Assembly (NCBI RefSeq): GCF_014648175.1
Contig: NZ_BMQP01000015.1
Location: 62,001-126,000 of the forward strand
DNA: 64,000 nt
Source of the DNA: Planobispora rosea
GTDB taxonomy: Bacteria; Actinomycetota; Actinomycetes; Streptosporangiales; Streptosporangiaceae
Reading direction: 5' to 3'
Made by a program: the position numbers and the translations under genes. Shown one piece after another: positions 51,761 through 60,598 of the stretch. Every line of letters begins with the position of its first letter. Position 1 is the stretch's first letter. The notes under the pieces are model-generated. The model was not told the DNA's origin. It saw only the letters and a list, made by a program, of their open reading frames with translations, and made no database searches.

Positions 51761-52222
51761 TCAGGGCTGAGGGTAGAGGCCGATCAGCTTGCTGATGAGC
51801 CTGCCGAGCGTGGAGTCGCGCATCGGCTTGTGATGGACCTTGAAGCTCCACCCCTTCTCTGGGTCGCGCTCCAGCTTGAACTCGGTCCTGATCGCGATCA
51901 TCACCAGTGCGCCGACCCCGATGAGCGCCGGATCGAACCGCTCGGCCCTGTCGGTCGTGGCGATCTCGGCGGCCCGGGCGACCGTGTCGGCGTCGCTCTC
52001 GGCCAGATACAGCAGTGCGGCCCTGGAGGCGTCCCCCGGCGTGGCCTTCTCGTCCGGCCCGATCTCCGCCCGGATGTCGTCCCTGCCCGCCGCCTCCGCG
52101 ACCCGCGCCTCGTCGGCCCGGAGCTGCGCCACGTCGAGCGGCGCCCCCTGCTGCTCCAGGACCATCCACAGCGCCGCGACGGCCTCGTCGTCCGACAGCG
52201 CCATGACCCGGTTCCCGACCAT
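51761..52222 (-). CDS. Hypothetical protein, 153 aa
   Basis: The start MVGNRVMALSDDEAV has GGAGG 5 nt upstream. The N-terminal half is acidic and helical (AVAALWMVLEQQGAPLDVAQ). A hydrophobic stretch (ALIGVGALVMIAIRTEF) precedes a basic C-terminal tail (FKVHHKPMRDSTLGRL) that may be folded or membrane-associated. A Wx9EH-like or metal motif is absent. I do not recognise it. It is convergent-free and stands alone. Confidence 0.6.
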   Translation of the reverse strand: MVGNRVMALSDDEAVAALWMVLEQQGAPLDVAQLRADEARVAEAAGRDDIRAEIGPDEKATPGDASRAALLYLAESDADTVARAAEIATTDRAERFDPALIGVGALVMIAIRTEFKLERDPEKGWSFKVHHKPMRDSTLGRLISKLIGLYPQP

Positions 52223-52415
52223 GCGTCCCTCCAGGGGTTGACTTCTACGGGGAAAACGTCCGGAAGGCCCCGGGCGTTTCAGCCTCTCCTCGACCACCCC
52301 GGCCGGACCTTCTCCCAGGACGCCGGCCTGCCCCTCTCACCCGCCACCGACGTGCGTCCTGTACCGGCGCCGGTACGGCGGGCGGCCCGGTGAGCGGCCC
52401 CGGGTGGAACGGGGA

Positions 52416-53030
52416 TCAGTCCGAGGACCGGGCGGCGGTCGTGACTGCTTCGGCGATCTGGGCGTAGGTCCGCCGAAGGGTGCCGGGGTCGGTGAGGACC
52501 GCCAGGGCGGCCACGTCGTGTGCGGCGTAGGCGTAGCGCAGCGCATCCTGGTGCAGGCCGATCGCGCGCTGCCCGTGTCCCCGTTCATCTTCCACATCGG
52601 CCGGTGCCCCCCAGACCCTCTCCAGCGCCCAGGCCAGGATCGACACCGTCGCGGGCTCCGCGTCGGTGCCGCGCACCGCCTCGGCGATCTGCCGCAGCCC
52701 CGGTGCCACCACCCCGGCCACCGCCTGCGAACGGTCCCGAACCAGCACCTGCTCCAGCAGCCCGCATGCCTGATCCCACTCCCGCAGCCGCAGCAGGTAC
52801 GGCACCGCCGCCGGCCCGGCACGCACCACCAGCGGCCCGAACTCCTGTCCCTCCTCCCCCGCCATCACCTGGGCGAACACCGCCTGCCAGAAGGCCGTGA
52901 AACGCCGGTCGCCGACGCCGAGCCGTACCTCGTGATCGGTCAGGAACTTGCCCCCGGCCTCGCGGAGCGTCCACCGCCACTGCTCCGGGCTCCGGAAGTC
53001 ATGGACCTCGGGATGCAGTTCTCCGGCCAC
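52416..53030 (-). CDS. Hypothetical helical-repeat protein, 204 aa
   Basis: Starts at GTG 53030 with AGGTGG upstream. The sequence is almost entirely helical (FWQAVFAQVMAGEEGQEFGPLVVRAG, YLLRLREWDQACGLLEQVLVRDRS, ALRYAYAAHDVAALAVL) with TPR-like spacing. It could be a stand-alone TPR-type adaptor or a fragment of a larger multi-TPR protein. No catalytic motif is visible. Confidence 0.6.
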   Translation of the reverse strand: MAGELHPEVHDFRSPEQWRWTLREAGGKFLTDHEVRLGVGDRRFTAFWQAVFAQVMAGEEGQEFGPLVVRAGPAAVPYLLRLREWDQACGLLEQVLVRDRSQAVAGVVAPGLRQIAEAVRGTDAEPATVSILAWALERVWGAPADVEDERGHGQRAIGLHQDALRYAYAAHDVAALAVLTDPGTLRRTYAQIAEAVTTAARSSD

Positions 53031-53268
53031 GGCACCACCTCAGGAGGAGGGCTTTCCAGCGATGCTGAATCTTCGCCACTCGGTGTGCGCAGAACATTCA
53101 CATGCGTAATGAAGCACCCCACCGACCGGCGTCCCGGCCCCGCAGTCGTACGGAGATCACCGTCCTCGAAGTGATCGAAAGCCCATCCGGGGGGCAGCAC
53201 TCCCCAAGAATGATCCCCGCGTGGAAGGCAGCGGATAGGGTGGGGAGAAATCAACCGAAGGGCGCCGT

Positions 53269-54771
53269 ATGTCAGGAACGCGCGCGACGGGCGATGCGGC
53301 CCACTCCGCCGTCGGCCGCCCCCTCCTCCCTCCTGACCATCCCGTCACCCCGGACGAGCAGCCCGGTCATCCCTCCGCCGCGGGCAAGCTCTCCGACCGT
53401 TCCGTCCTTGACGACCAGCAGCGGACCCGGTTCCTGCTGGAGGTCGGGGCACGTCTGTCGGCCTCGCTCAACCTGCACCGCTGCGCCCGCACCGCCGTCG
53501 ATCTCGCCGTGCCGTTCCTGGCCGACGCCGCGCTGGTCGTGCTGCCGCCCGACGTCACCGGACGCTCAACCTGGCTGCGCGCCACGGGCCACGCCGTGGA
53601 CTCCACCGCGGGCCGCGCCGCGGATGGCCGGCCCCGGCCGCACGAGGGCGTGATCACGGCGGCCGACGCCGCCGAGGTGCCCGGCCTGACCGAGGCCCTG
53701 ACCGGCTTCCCGCCGGTACCCAGCCGCTGGCTGGTTCCCGCCCAGGCGCCCGAGTGGCTGCTGCCTGAGGGGTACGGTCCCGCTGCACACCTGCTGGTGA
53801 CCCCGTTGCCCGGCAACGGGGTCGCCGCCGGGGCGCTGCTGCTGGCCCGCGGACCCGGCGCCCCGGCTTTCGGAGACGAGACCGAGGCCCTGGTACGTGT
53901 CTTCGCGGCCCGGACGGGCGCAGCGATCTCGGCGGCCCTGCTCTACCGGGAACAGAGTTCCGTCAACCAGGTGCTGATCACCGGCCTGCTGCCGCCGCCC
54001 CTCCCCGAGCTGGACGGGGCGGAGCTGGCCGGGTCGCTGCGCGCCTCACAGGAGGCCACCCAGATCGGCGGGGACTTCTACGACGTCTACCTCCCGGCTC
54101 CCACCGGCGACGGCGCCACCGGTGACGGCGCCACCGGTGACGGCGCCGCTCGCAACGGCGCCATCGACGAGGACGGCGCCGCGGCGCTGGTGGCCCTGGG
54201 TGACGTGTGCGGCAAGGGAGCCCCGGCCGCCGTGCTGGCCGGACAGATCCGCCACTCCCTGCGAGCACTCATGCTGGTCGAGCGGCGTCCCGAACGGCTC
54301 GCCGAGCTGCTCAACCGCTTCCTCCTCGGCTTCCCGCCGCCCCGCTCCTTCGCCACCATGGTGCTGGCGGAGCTCCGCCCCGCCGCCGGGCGCCTGCGGG
54401 TCGGCCTGACCTCCGCGGGCCACCCGCCGCCGCTGATCCTGCGCCGCGACGGCACCGTGGAGGAGAGCTCCGCCCTCGGAACCCTGCTCGGCGTGTTCGA
54501 CGACGTCACCGTGGCCTCCAGCGGCGTCGAACTGGCCCCCGGCGAACTGTGCCTGCTCTACAGCGACGGCATCACCGAGGCGTTCGGCGGCCCCACCGGC
54601 GGGGAGATGTACGGCGAGCACCGGCTCCAGGCCGCCCTGGCCACCTGCGCCGGCATGCCGGCCCGGGCGGTGGTGGAGCGGCTGGAGCAGCTCAGCACCG
54701 AGTGGCTGGCCGACCGCGGCGGGACCCACGACGACCGGGCACTACTGGTCATCCAGGCGAGGACGCGGTGA
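53269..54771 (+). CDS. GAF-SpoIIE (PP2C-type) serine phosphatase
   Basis: A protein of 500 residues. A disordered start is followed by a GAF domain (about 55-235; RFLLEVGARLSASLNLHRCARTAV). The SpoIIE phosphatase domain is at about 260-498 with metal-binding Asp residues in IGGDFYDV, LGDVCGKGAPAA and YSDGITEAF. These enzymes dephosphorylate STAS-domain anti-anti-sigma factors and so switch on sigma-B-type factors. A 15-bp DNA repeat (54108-54150) puts TGDGA repeats in a loop. The stop overlaps the B12-binding protein gene as GTGA. That neighbour is the likely signal input. Confidence 0.9.
   Translation: MSGTRATGDAAHSAVGRPLLPPDHPVTPDEQPGHPSAAGKLSDRSVLDDQQRTRFLLEVGARLSASLNLHRCARTAVDLAVPFLADAALVVLPPDVTGRSTWLRATGHAVDSTAGRAADGRPRPHEGVITAADAAEVPGLTEALTGFPPVPSRWLVPAQAPEWLLPEGYGPAAHLLVTPLPGNGVAAGALLLARGPGAPAFGDETEALVRVFAARTGAAISAALLYREQSSVNQVLITGLLPPPLPELDGAELAGSLRASQEATQIGGDFYDVYLPAPTGDGATGDGATGDGAARNGAIDEDGAAALVALGDVCGKGAPAAVLAGQIRHSLRALMLVERRPERLAELLNRFLLGFPPPRSFATMVLAELRPAAGRLRVGLTSAGHPPPLILRRDGTVEESSALGTLLGVFDDVTVASSGVELAPGELCLLYSDGITEAFGGPTGGEMYGEHRLQAALATCAGMPARAVVERLEQLSTEWLADRGGTHDDRALLVIQARTR
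54108..54152. repeat. 15-bp in-frame tandem repeat in the phosphatase
   Basis: Three copies of GGTGACGGCGCCACC-type units encode TGDGATGDGATGDGA. It adds a flexible loop between two phosphatase strands (after IGGDFYDVYL). Confidence 0.75.
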
Positions 54772-55790
54772 CCCCCATCTCCGAGACCGTGATCGACCGC
54801 TACCTGAAGCTGGCCGGTCTGGCCGACGAGTACGGCGCCATCGACCTGGCCCTCGAGCTCCTGGGCCGCGGCGTCCCCGCCGAGGCCGTCCTGCTGGACC
54901 TCGTCGCCCCCGCCCAGGCACGCGTCGGTGAACTGTGGGCCGCCGACGAGTGGTCGGTGGCCCGTGAGCACGCGGCCACCGCCGTCAGCGACCGGGTCGT
55001 CGCCGCCGTCGCCGCGCACGCGCGACCCCGGCCCACCCGGGAGCGGATCATCGTGACCTGCCCGGACGGCGAGTACCACGCGCTGCCCGCCCGGCTGCTG
55101 GCCGAGGTCCTGCGACTGCGCGGCTGGCAGGTCGACTTCCTGGGGGCCAGCGTCCCGGACGCCCACCTGATCACCTACCTCCACCAGACCGGCCCCGAGG
55201 CGGTCGCGCTCAGTTGCACCCTGCCCACCCGTCTGCCCCGCGCCCACGCCACGCTCACCGCCTGCCGGTCCGTCGGCGTGCCGGTCCTGGCCGGCGGGCG
55301 CGGCTTCGGCCCCGGCGGCCACCGCGCCTTCCTGCTGGGTGCCGACGCGTGGGCGCCCAGCGCCCGCCCGGCCGCCGACCGCCTCGACCGGGGACTGCCC
55401 TCGTTCCCGCCGCAGCCACCGGTCATGAAGCACCTCGCCGACGAGGAGTACACCTCTCTGGCCGGCCGGCGCGGAGACCTGCTGGCCCGGGTGATGCGGG
55501 CGCTGGGCGCCGCCTATCCGCCGATGGCCTCCTACGACGTCCGGCAGTTGGAGGCCACCGCCGAGGACCTCGCCCACTACGCCGACTTCCTCGCCGCGGC
55601 GCTGTACGTCGACGACAGCACGCTGTTCACCGACTTCGTCACCTGGACGGCCGGGGTGCTGCGGGCGCGCGGGGTGCCGGCCGGAGCCGTACGGGCGGCG
55701 CTGGACGTCTTCGCCGGCGAACTGCGTGAATTCCCCCGCGCCCGCCGCTTCCTCTCCGAGGCCGCCGCCGCTCTCACCTGCCCGGCGTAA
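54768..55790 (+). CDS. CarH-like cobalamin-binding (B12 photoreceptor-type) protein
   Basis: A protein of 340 residues. The helical B12-binding bundle (about 1-85) has the motif W57-N9-E67-H68 (ELWAADEWSVAREH), identical in spacing to the Wx9EH signature of AdoB12 photoreceptors such as CarH. The Rossmann-type B12 domain (about 92-215) has GEYHALP at the lower-ligand loop: His104 in an ExHxxP form of the usual DxHxxG. A helical C-terminal domain (about 235-340) resembles RsbRD-type sensor modules. There is no DNA-binding domain. The GTGA overlap with the SpoIIE phosphatase suggests B12 or light input to a partner-switching pathway. Confidence 0.8.
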   Translation: MTPISETVIDRYLKLAGLADEYGAIDLALELLGRGVPAEAVLLDLVAPAQARVGELWAADEWSVAREHAATAVSDRVVAAVAAHARPRPTRERIIVTCPDGEYHALPARLLAEVLRLRGWQVDFLGASVPDAHLITYLHQTGPEAVALSCTLPTRLPRAHATLTACRSVGVPVLAGGRGFGPGGHRAFLLGADAWAPSARPAADRLDRGLPSFPPQPPVMKHLADEEYTSLAGRRGDLLARVMRALGAAYPPMASYDVRQLEATAEDLAHYADFLAAALYVDDSTLFTDFVTWTAGVLRARGVPAGAVRAALDVFAGELREFPRARRFLSEAAAALTCPA

Positions 55791-55835
55791 CCGCCACTCG
55801 CCGGTCCGGCGGAGCGGAGTATCCGGAGGATCGCT

Positions 55836-56171
55836 CTATGACGAAGTGTCGATCCGCTTCGTCTTCCTCCCGATCCAGGACAGATACCCGGCGCTTCCCG
55901 TGACGATCGGTGTCGCGATGATCTCCGGGGTGTCATACGGGTGATTCGCCGTGATGTGCGCTTCCAGAGCGGGGAAGGCCTCGGCCGTCGTCTGGATGAG
56001 GAGCTGCCACTCCTCCACCTGCCTGACCCTCCCTTCCTCCCAGCGCACCGACTGGACCGGGCCCACGATCCGCACACAGGCGGCGAGCCGTGCCCCGGTA
56101 ATGCTCCATGCCAGCTTCGTCCCGTTCCGATAACCCTTCACCGCCGTCTGGACCTGCAGATACGTCGTCAT
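55836..56171 (-). CDS. cutA: CutA-like divalent-cation tolerance protein
   Basis: A protein of 111 residues with the CutA1 pattern ITGARLAACVRIVGPVQSVRWEEG, then EEWQLLIQTTAEAFPALEAHITANHPYDTPEIIATPI. CutA1 forms a very stable trimer with a ferredoxin-like fold and is linked to copper tolerance. The start is chosen at MTTYLQVQTAVKG. It is convergent with the B12 protein gene (45 bp apart). Confidence 0.9.
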   Translation of the reverse strand: MTTYLQVQTAVKGYRNGTKLAWSITGARLAACVRIVGPVQSVRWEEGRVRQVEEWQLLIQTTAEAFPALEAHITANHPYDTPEIIATPIVTGSAGYLSWIGRKTKRIDTSS

Positions 56172-56340
56172 GGCCTGATCCTTCACGGCATCCGAAGATC
56201 GTCGAGACGGCACCACCCTAACCACGCGCCCTCCGTTCCGGGACGCGGGCGCCGATCGGACATGAGCGGCAGCGCATCCATGCCGCCCAAAGGCCGTCGT
56301 GGTGGCCGCTCACGCCGGTCACCACGACGGCCTCCGGTTC

Positions 56341-57822
56341 TCAGCCCAGGCCGAGCAGGGCCTTGATCGGACCGAGGGCGAAGTAGACGACGAACAGGGC
56401 CGCGACCACCCACATCAGCGGGTGGACCTCACGGGCCTTGCCCTTGACCAGCTTGATCAGCACGAAGGTGATGAACCCGGCGCCGATTCCGTTGGCGATG
56501 GAGTAGCTGAAGGGCATCAGCACGATCGTCAGGAACGCCGGGATGGCGATCTCGTAGTCGGTGAAGTCGATGTCACGGACCGAGGTCATCATCAGGAAGC
56601 CCACCACGACCAACGCCGGGGCGGCGGCCTCGTGGGGGACGATGCCGACCAGCGGCGAGACGAAGATGGCCAGCAGGAACAGCACTCCGGTGACCACGCT
56701 GGCCAGGCCGGTGCGCGCGCCCTCGCCGACACCCGCGGCCGACTCGATGTAGGTGGTGTTGGAGGAGACCGAGCCGGCGCCGCCGGCCGCCGCGCCGATC
56801 GAGTCCACGAGCAGGATCTCGCGGGTGCGGGGAAGGGTTCCGTCCTCCCTGACCAGGCCCGCCTGTCCGCCGACGCCGACGATCGTGCCCATCGTGTCGA
56901 AGAAGTCGGTGATGAGCAGGGTGAAGATGAGCAGCAGGGCGATGACGGCGGAGACGGAGGCGAACGCGCCGAACGGGTCGAACTCCCGGAACAGCACCAG
57001 CGGGTTGGTGAATCCGAAGATCTCCTCGGGCCACGTGGGCACGACGAGCCGCCAGCCGGCCGCGTTGGGCTCGTCGGGCGTCCCGGAGCCGCCGACCTGG
57101 GCGACGGCCTCGACGATGATCGCGAGGATCGTGGTGGCGACGATGCCGATCAGGATGGCGCCCTTCACTCTGCGGGCCACCAGCAGGGCGATCAGCAGCA
57201 GGCCGACCACGAACACGAAGATCGGCCAGCTGGTCAGGTTGCCGCCGATGCCGAGTTCGAGCGGTACGGCGGGCGCCTTGCGGACGAAACCGGCGTCCAC
57301 GAAGCCGATCAGCGCGATGAACAGGCCGATGCCGACGCTGATCGCGGTCTTGAGCGGGGCCGGGATGGCGTTGAACACGGCCGTACGGAATCCGGTCAGC
57401 ACCAGCAGGGCGATGATGACGCCCTCCAGGAAGACCAGGCCCATGGCCGACTCCCACGACATCTGGGTGGCGATGCCGAAGGTGACGAAGGCGTTGAGTC
57501 CCAGCCCCGCCGCCATGGCGAACGGAACCTTCCCGATGACACCCATCAGGATGCTGAGCACACCGGCCACGAAGGCGGTGCCGGCGGCGACCAGGGGCAC
57601 GTTCGGGGTGGTGCCGTCCCCGATGAACTGGCCCTGGGCGTCCGGGGCGGTGGCGATGATCAGGGGGTTGAGCACCACGATGTAGGCCATCGTGAAGAAG
57701 GTCGCGAAGCCGCCGCGGACCTCCTGCCCCACGCTGGAGCCACGTTCGGAGATATGGAAGAAACGGTCAAGGAAGCTTATTCGGGATTTTTCGGGTATCC
57801 GGGATGCTTTAGTGTCACTCAC
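56341..57822 (-). CDS. NCS2-family purine permease (AzgA/PbuG-like)
   Basis: A protein of 493 residues from GTG 57822, with 12-14 membrane helices. Family motifs are GGFATFFTMAYIVVLNPLI near the N terminus, FTLLITDFFDTMGTIVGVGGQAGL and VSSNTTYIESAAGVGEGARTGLASV. The AzgA group imports hypoxanthine, guanine or adenine by proton symport. The gene is transcribed alone from the region 57823-57954, which also holds the promoter of the divergent DUF2530 gene. Confidence 0.93.
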   Translation of the reverse strand: MSDTKASRIPEKSRISFLDRFFHISERGSSVGQEVRGGFATFFTMAYIVVLNPLIIATAPDAQGQFIGDGTTPNVPLVAAGTAFVAGVLSILMGVIGKVPFAMAAGLGLNAFVTFGIATQMSWESAMGLVFLEGVIIALLVLTGFRTAVFNAIPAPLKTAISVGIGLFIALIGFVDAGFVRKAPAVPLELGIGGNLTSWPIFVFVVGLLLIALLVARRVKGAILIGIVATTILAIIVEAVAQVGGSGTPDEPNAAGWRLVVPTWPEEIFGFTNPLVLFREFDPFGAFASVSAVIALLLIFTLLITDFFDTMGTIVGVGGQAGLVREDGTLPRTREILLVDSIGAAAGGAGSVSSNTTYIESAAGVGEGARTGLASVVTGVLFLLAIFVSPLVGIVPHEAAAPALVVVGFLMMTSVRDIDFTDYEIAIPAFLTIVLMPFSYSIANGIGAGFITFVLIKLVKGKAREVHPLMWVVAALFVVYFALGPIKALLGLG

Positions 57823-57954
57823 GGACGCAGGGTGACAGGGAGATTCTTATGCCGGAAGACCCGCGTCACGAATGGTGATCGGATCGCAACCGATCCGCGC
57901 CCTCACACCGTCCGTTTTGCGAGTAGTGAGGTTCCGTCGCCTACCCTGGATCGT

Positions 57955-58311
57955 GTGAACCAGCCTCACCGTCAGGATCTCCAGCCGCTGAAGACCAACG
58001 ATACGGCGACGATCCTCGCGGGCATGGCCCTGTGGGCGGTCGCCCTGGTCGTGCTCCTGATCCTCCAGCCGGACCCGGAGGACCGCTGGTGGATCTGGAC
58101 GTGCCTGTCGGGCATCGGTCTCGGAGTCTTCGGCCTCTGGTACGTCAGGCGGCGCGACCGCCGCGGCTCGCCCCCGCCCGCCCGGGAGGAGCCGATCGAA
58201 CCCGCCACGGCGATCCCGTCCTCCCGGGAGGAGCCGATCAAGCCCGCGACGGCGGGCCCGCCCGCTCCCCCGGCGCCGTCGGCCTCCGACGCCGCCGGTT
58301 CCGCGTCCTGA
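57955..58311 (+). CDS. DUF2530 membrane protein
   Basis: A protein of 118 residues from GTG 57955. It has two membrane helices (TILAGMALWAVALVVLLIL and WWIWTCLSGIGLGVFGLWYVRRRDRR), the DUF2530 pattern, then a Pro/Ala-rich tail. Two similar 30-bp DNA units encode REEPIEPATAIP and REEPIKPATAGP in the tail. Members are actinobacterial and of unknown function. Confidence 0.88.
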   Translation: MNQPHRQDLQPLKTNDTATILAGMALWAVALVVLLILQPDPEDRWWIWTCLSGIGLGVFGLWYVRRRDRRGSPPPAREEPIEPATAIPSSREEPIKPATAGPPAPPAPSASDAAGSAS

Positions 58312-58327
58312 ATCCCGCCGAGCGCCA

Positions 58328-58373
58328 CGGGTGCGGAATGGCGGCCCCGTACCGGGCCCGCCACCCGCACCCG
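58328..58373 (+). terminator. Hairpin after DUF2530 gene
   Basis: CGGGTGCG / CGCACCCG (outer 8-bp stem) encloses GGCGGC... CCCGCC (inner stem). It starts 17 nt after the stop. The following stretch to 58580 holds no gene that I can support. Confidence 0.65.
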
Positions 58374-58580
58374 TGACAACGGATCCGGGGAGTCTCAGAC
58401 GGTGAACTGCTCCACGATGCCGTATCGGTCTCATGCGTCGAGCGCGTTCGCGCCCGCAATGCGACCATCGGCAGGGCCGGCCACGGGGTGGGTGGAATCA
58501 CTCCACGGATGGCCTCGGATGGCCCTGTCCCTCCATCCGGTGTGTCCCGGATCTCGAAGAGGGCATCGCCGGACGGGCTC

Positions 58581-59222
58581 TCACCTGTGGGGATGGACGT
58601 GCGCGCAGTCGATCCAATAGTGCTCTCCGGGGTGCTGGCATTCGAAGTACGCCTTCTCGCAGTTGCACAGGCACTGCAGGTCATGTGGATCTCTGCACCG
58701 GACAAGGCAGGTCGCCCTCTTGCTGGCGCACGAGGAGGAGACCCCGCCGGGAGAGGATCCCCGTACGTCGATGGGCGCACCCGTCGCGTAGTCGATGTAC
58801 ATGCCGGTGGCTGCCGTGCGGGTGTCCAGGTACACACGGGGTGCGTAGTCGTCCGCGACGGGGACCGCGCGAAGCGCCCACTCCCTGCTGTCCGGCCCCG
58901 GAAGGGAACCGGTTGCCCGCTGCCTGCTCGGGTCGGTGAACTGCCTGACGACATCGGCCAGGGTCGGATCCGCAAAGTTCACCTGCACCACCGACAGGCG
59001 CTTGCCGCAGCACCAGTGATCCTCGTCTGTCGTGGTGAGTGATTCGATCGCCTCCTTGGGCAACACCACCGACACCGCGCACTGGCACCCTCCGCCCGGC
59101 AGGTACGGGGTGACCTTTACCTTGCCGGGCTGATCCGCGACGGCCTCGATCGTCGCCCGGATGCCCTGGGGCTGCTCCTGGTTCGCCAGGAGATCGTCGA
59201 TGGAGATTCGCTTGCCGGACAT
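58581..59222 (-). CDS. Cysteine-rich protein of unknown function, 213 aa
   Basis: The start MSGKRISIDDLLANQEQ has GGAGG 5 nt upstream. It has twelve cysteines in four clusters: GGGCQC, HWCCGK, CASKRATCLVRC and a C-terminal QCLCNCEKAYFECQH...DCAHVHPHR. The clusters mix with several histidines (HWCC, CQHPGEHYW), which looks like a metal-binding or multiply disulfide-bonded domain at the C terminus. No signal peptide is present, so it is probably cytosolic. The first half has two alternating beta-rich repeats (VKVTPYLPGGGCQCAVSVVLP; RLSVVQVNFADPTLADVV). I do not know this family. Confidence 0.7.
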   Translation of the reverse strand: MSGKRISIDDLLANQEQPQGIRATIEAVADQPGKVKVTPYLPGGGCQCAVSVVLPKEAIESLTTTDEDHWCCGKRLSVVQVNFADPTLADVVRQFTDPSRQRATGSLPGPDSREWALRAVPVADDYAPRVYLDTRTAATGMYIDYATGAPIDVRGSSPGGVSSSCASKRATCLVRCRDPHDLQCLCNCEKAYFECQHPGEHYWIDCAHVHPHR

Positions 59223-59492
59223 CACAACCTCCGGATTCCCGGCGACCTGGAGTGACAACGACCGCATTCACGGTAACAAGGCGCGCGTCACCGGGACAGG
59301 GGCCGGGGCCTCATGCCCATCGCGCCGGCTCACAGGGCGTCGTTTCCTTCTGATCCCGCGGGGCCGGTCCTTCGGGAGGGGCCGGTCAGCGCCCGGCGTG
59401 GTGTCAGCTCACCGCCTTTCGATGCGGTGCTCATCGACGTCATGCTCCCTGTGCCGGGTTTTTGTGATCATGATGCTGACAGCGGGCGGGGT

Positions 59493-60311
<819 letters not shown>

Positions 60312-60392
60312 GTGTGGCTCCTTGCGCCCGGCGCATCCGGAGGTGCTGTGCGGGCGGTCGATACGGCGTGGGAGGCGGGGAGGGCCGCAGGC

Positions 60393-60491
60393 TCAGCGCG
60401 GTTCCCGGATGCGGACCACGTCGCCCGCGGGGTCGCGGAGGGCGCACAGGAAGCCGGTGTGGATGGCGATGTCCATACAAGTGATGTTCAT
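60393..60491 (-). pseudogene. VOC-type C-terminal remnant, 32 codons
   Basis: Reads MDIAIHTGFLCALRDPAGDVVRI and ends REPR. The segment ALRDPAGDVVRI is the last strand of VOC-domain proteins (FxRDPxGNxI). The rest of the domain is missing. It is likely a decayed neighbour of the two-domain protein, or a chance ORF. Confidence 0.35.
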
Positions 60492-60598
60492 ACAGGTAAC
60501 GCTAGGGAGGGCCCGGGGACGCACGCTTCTCGATTCCTGATCGATCCGCCGCCTGCTCCGCCACGCAGCGCGGCGGACCCCCTCCGATCCTCGGCCGC

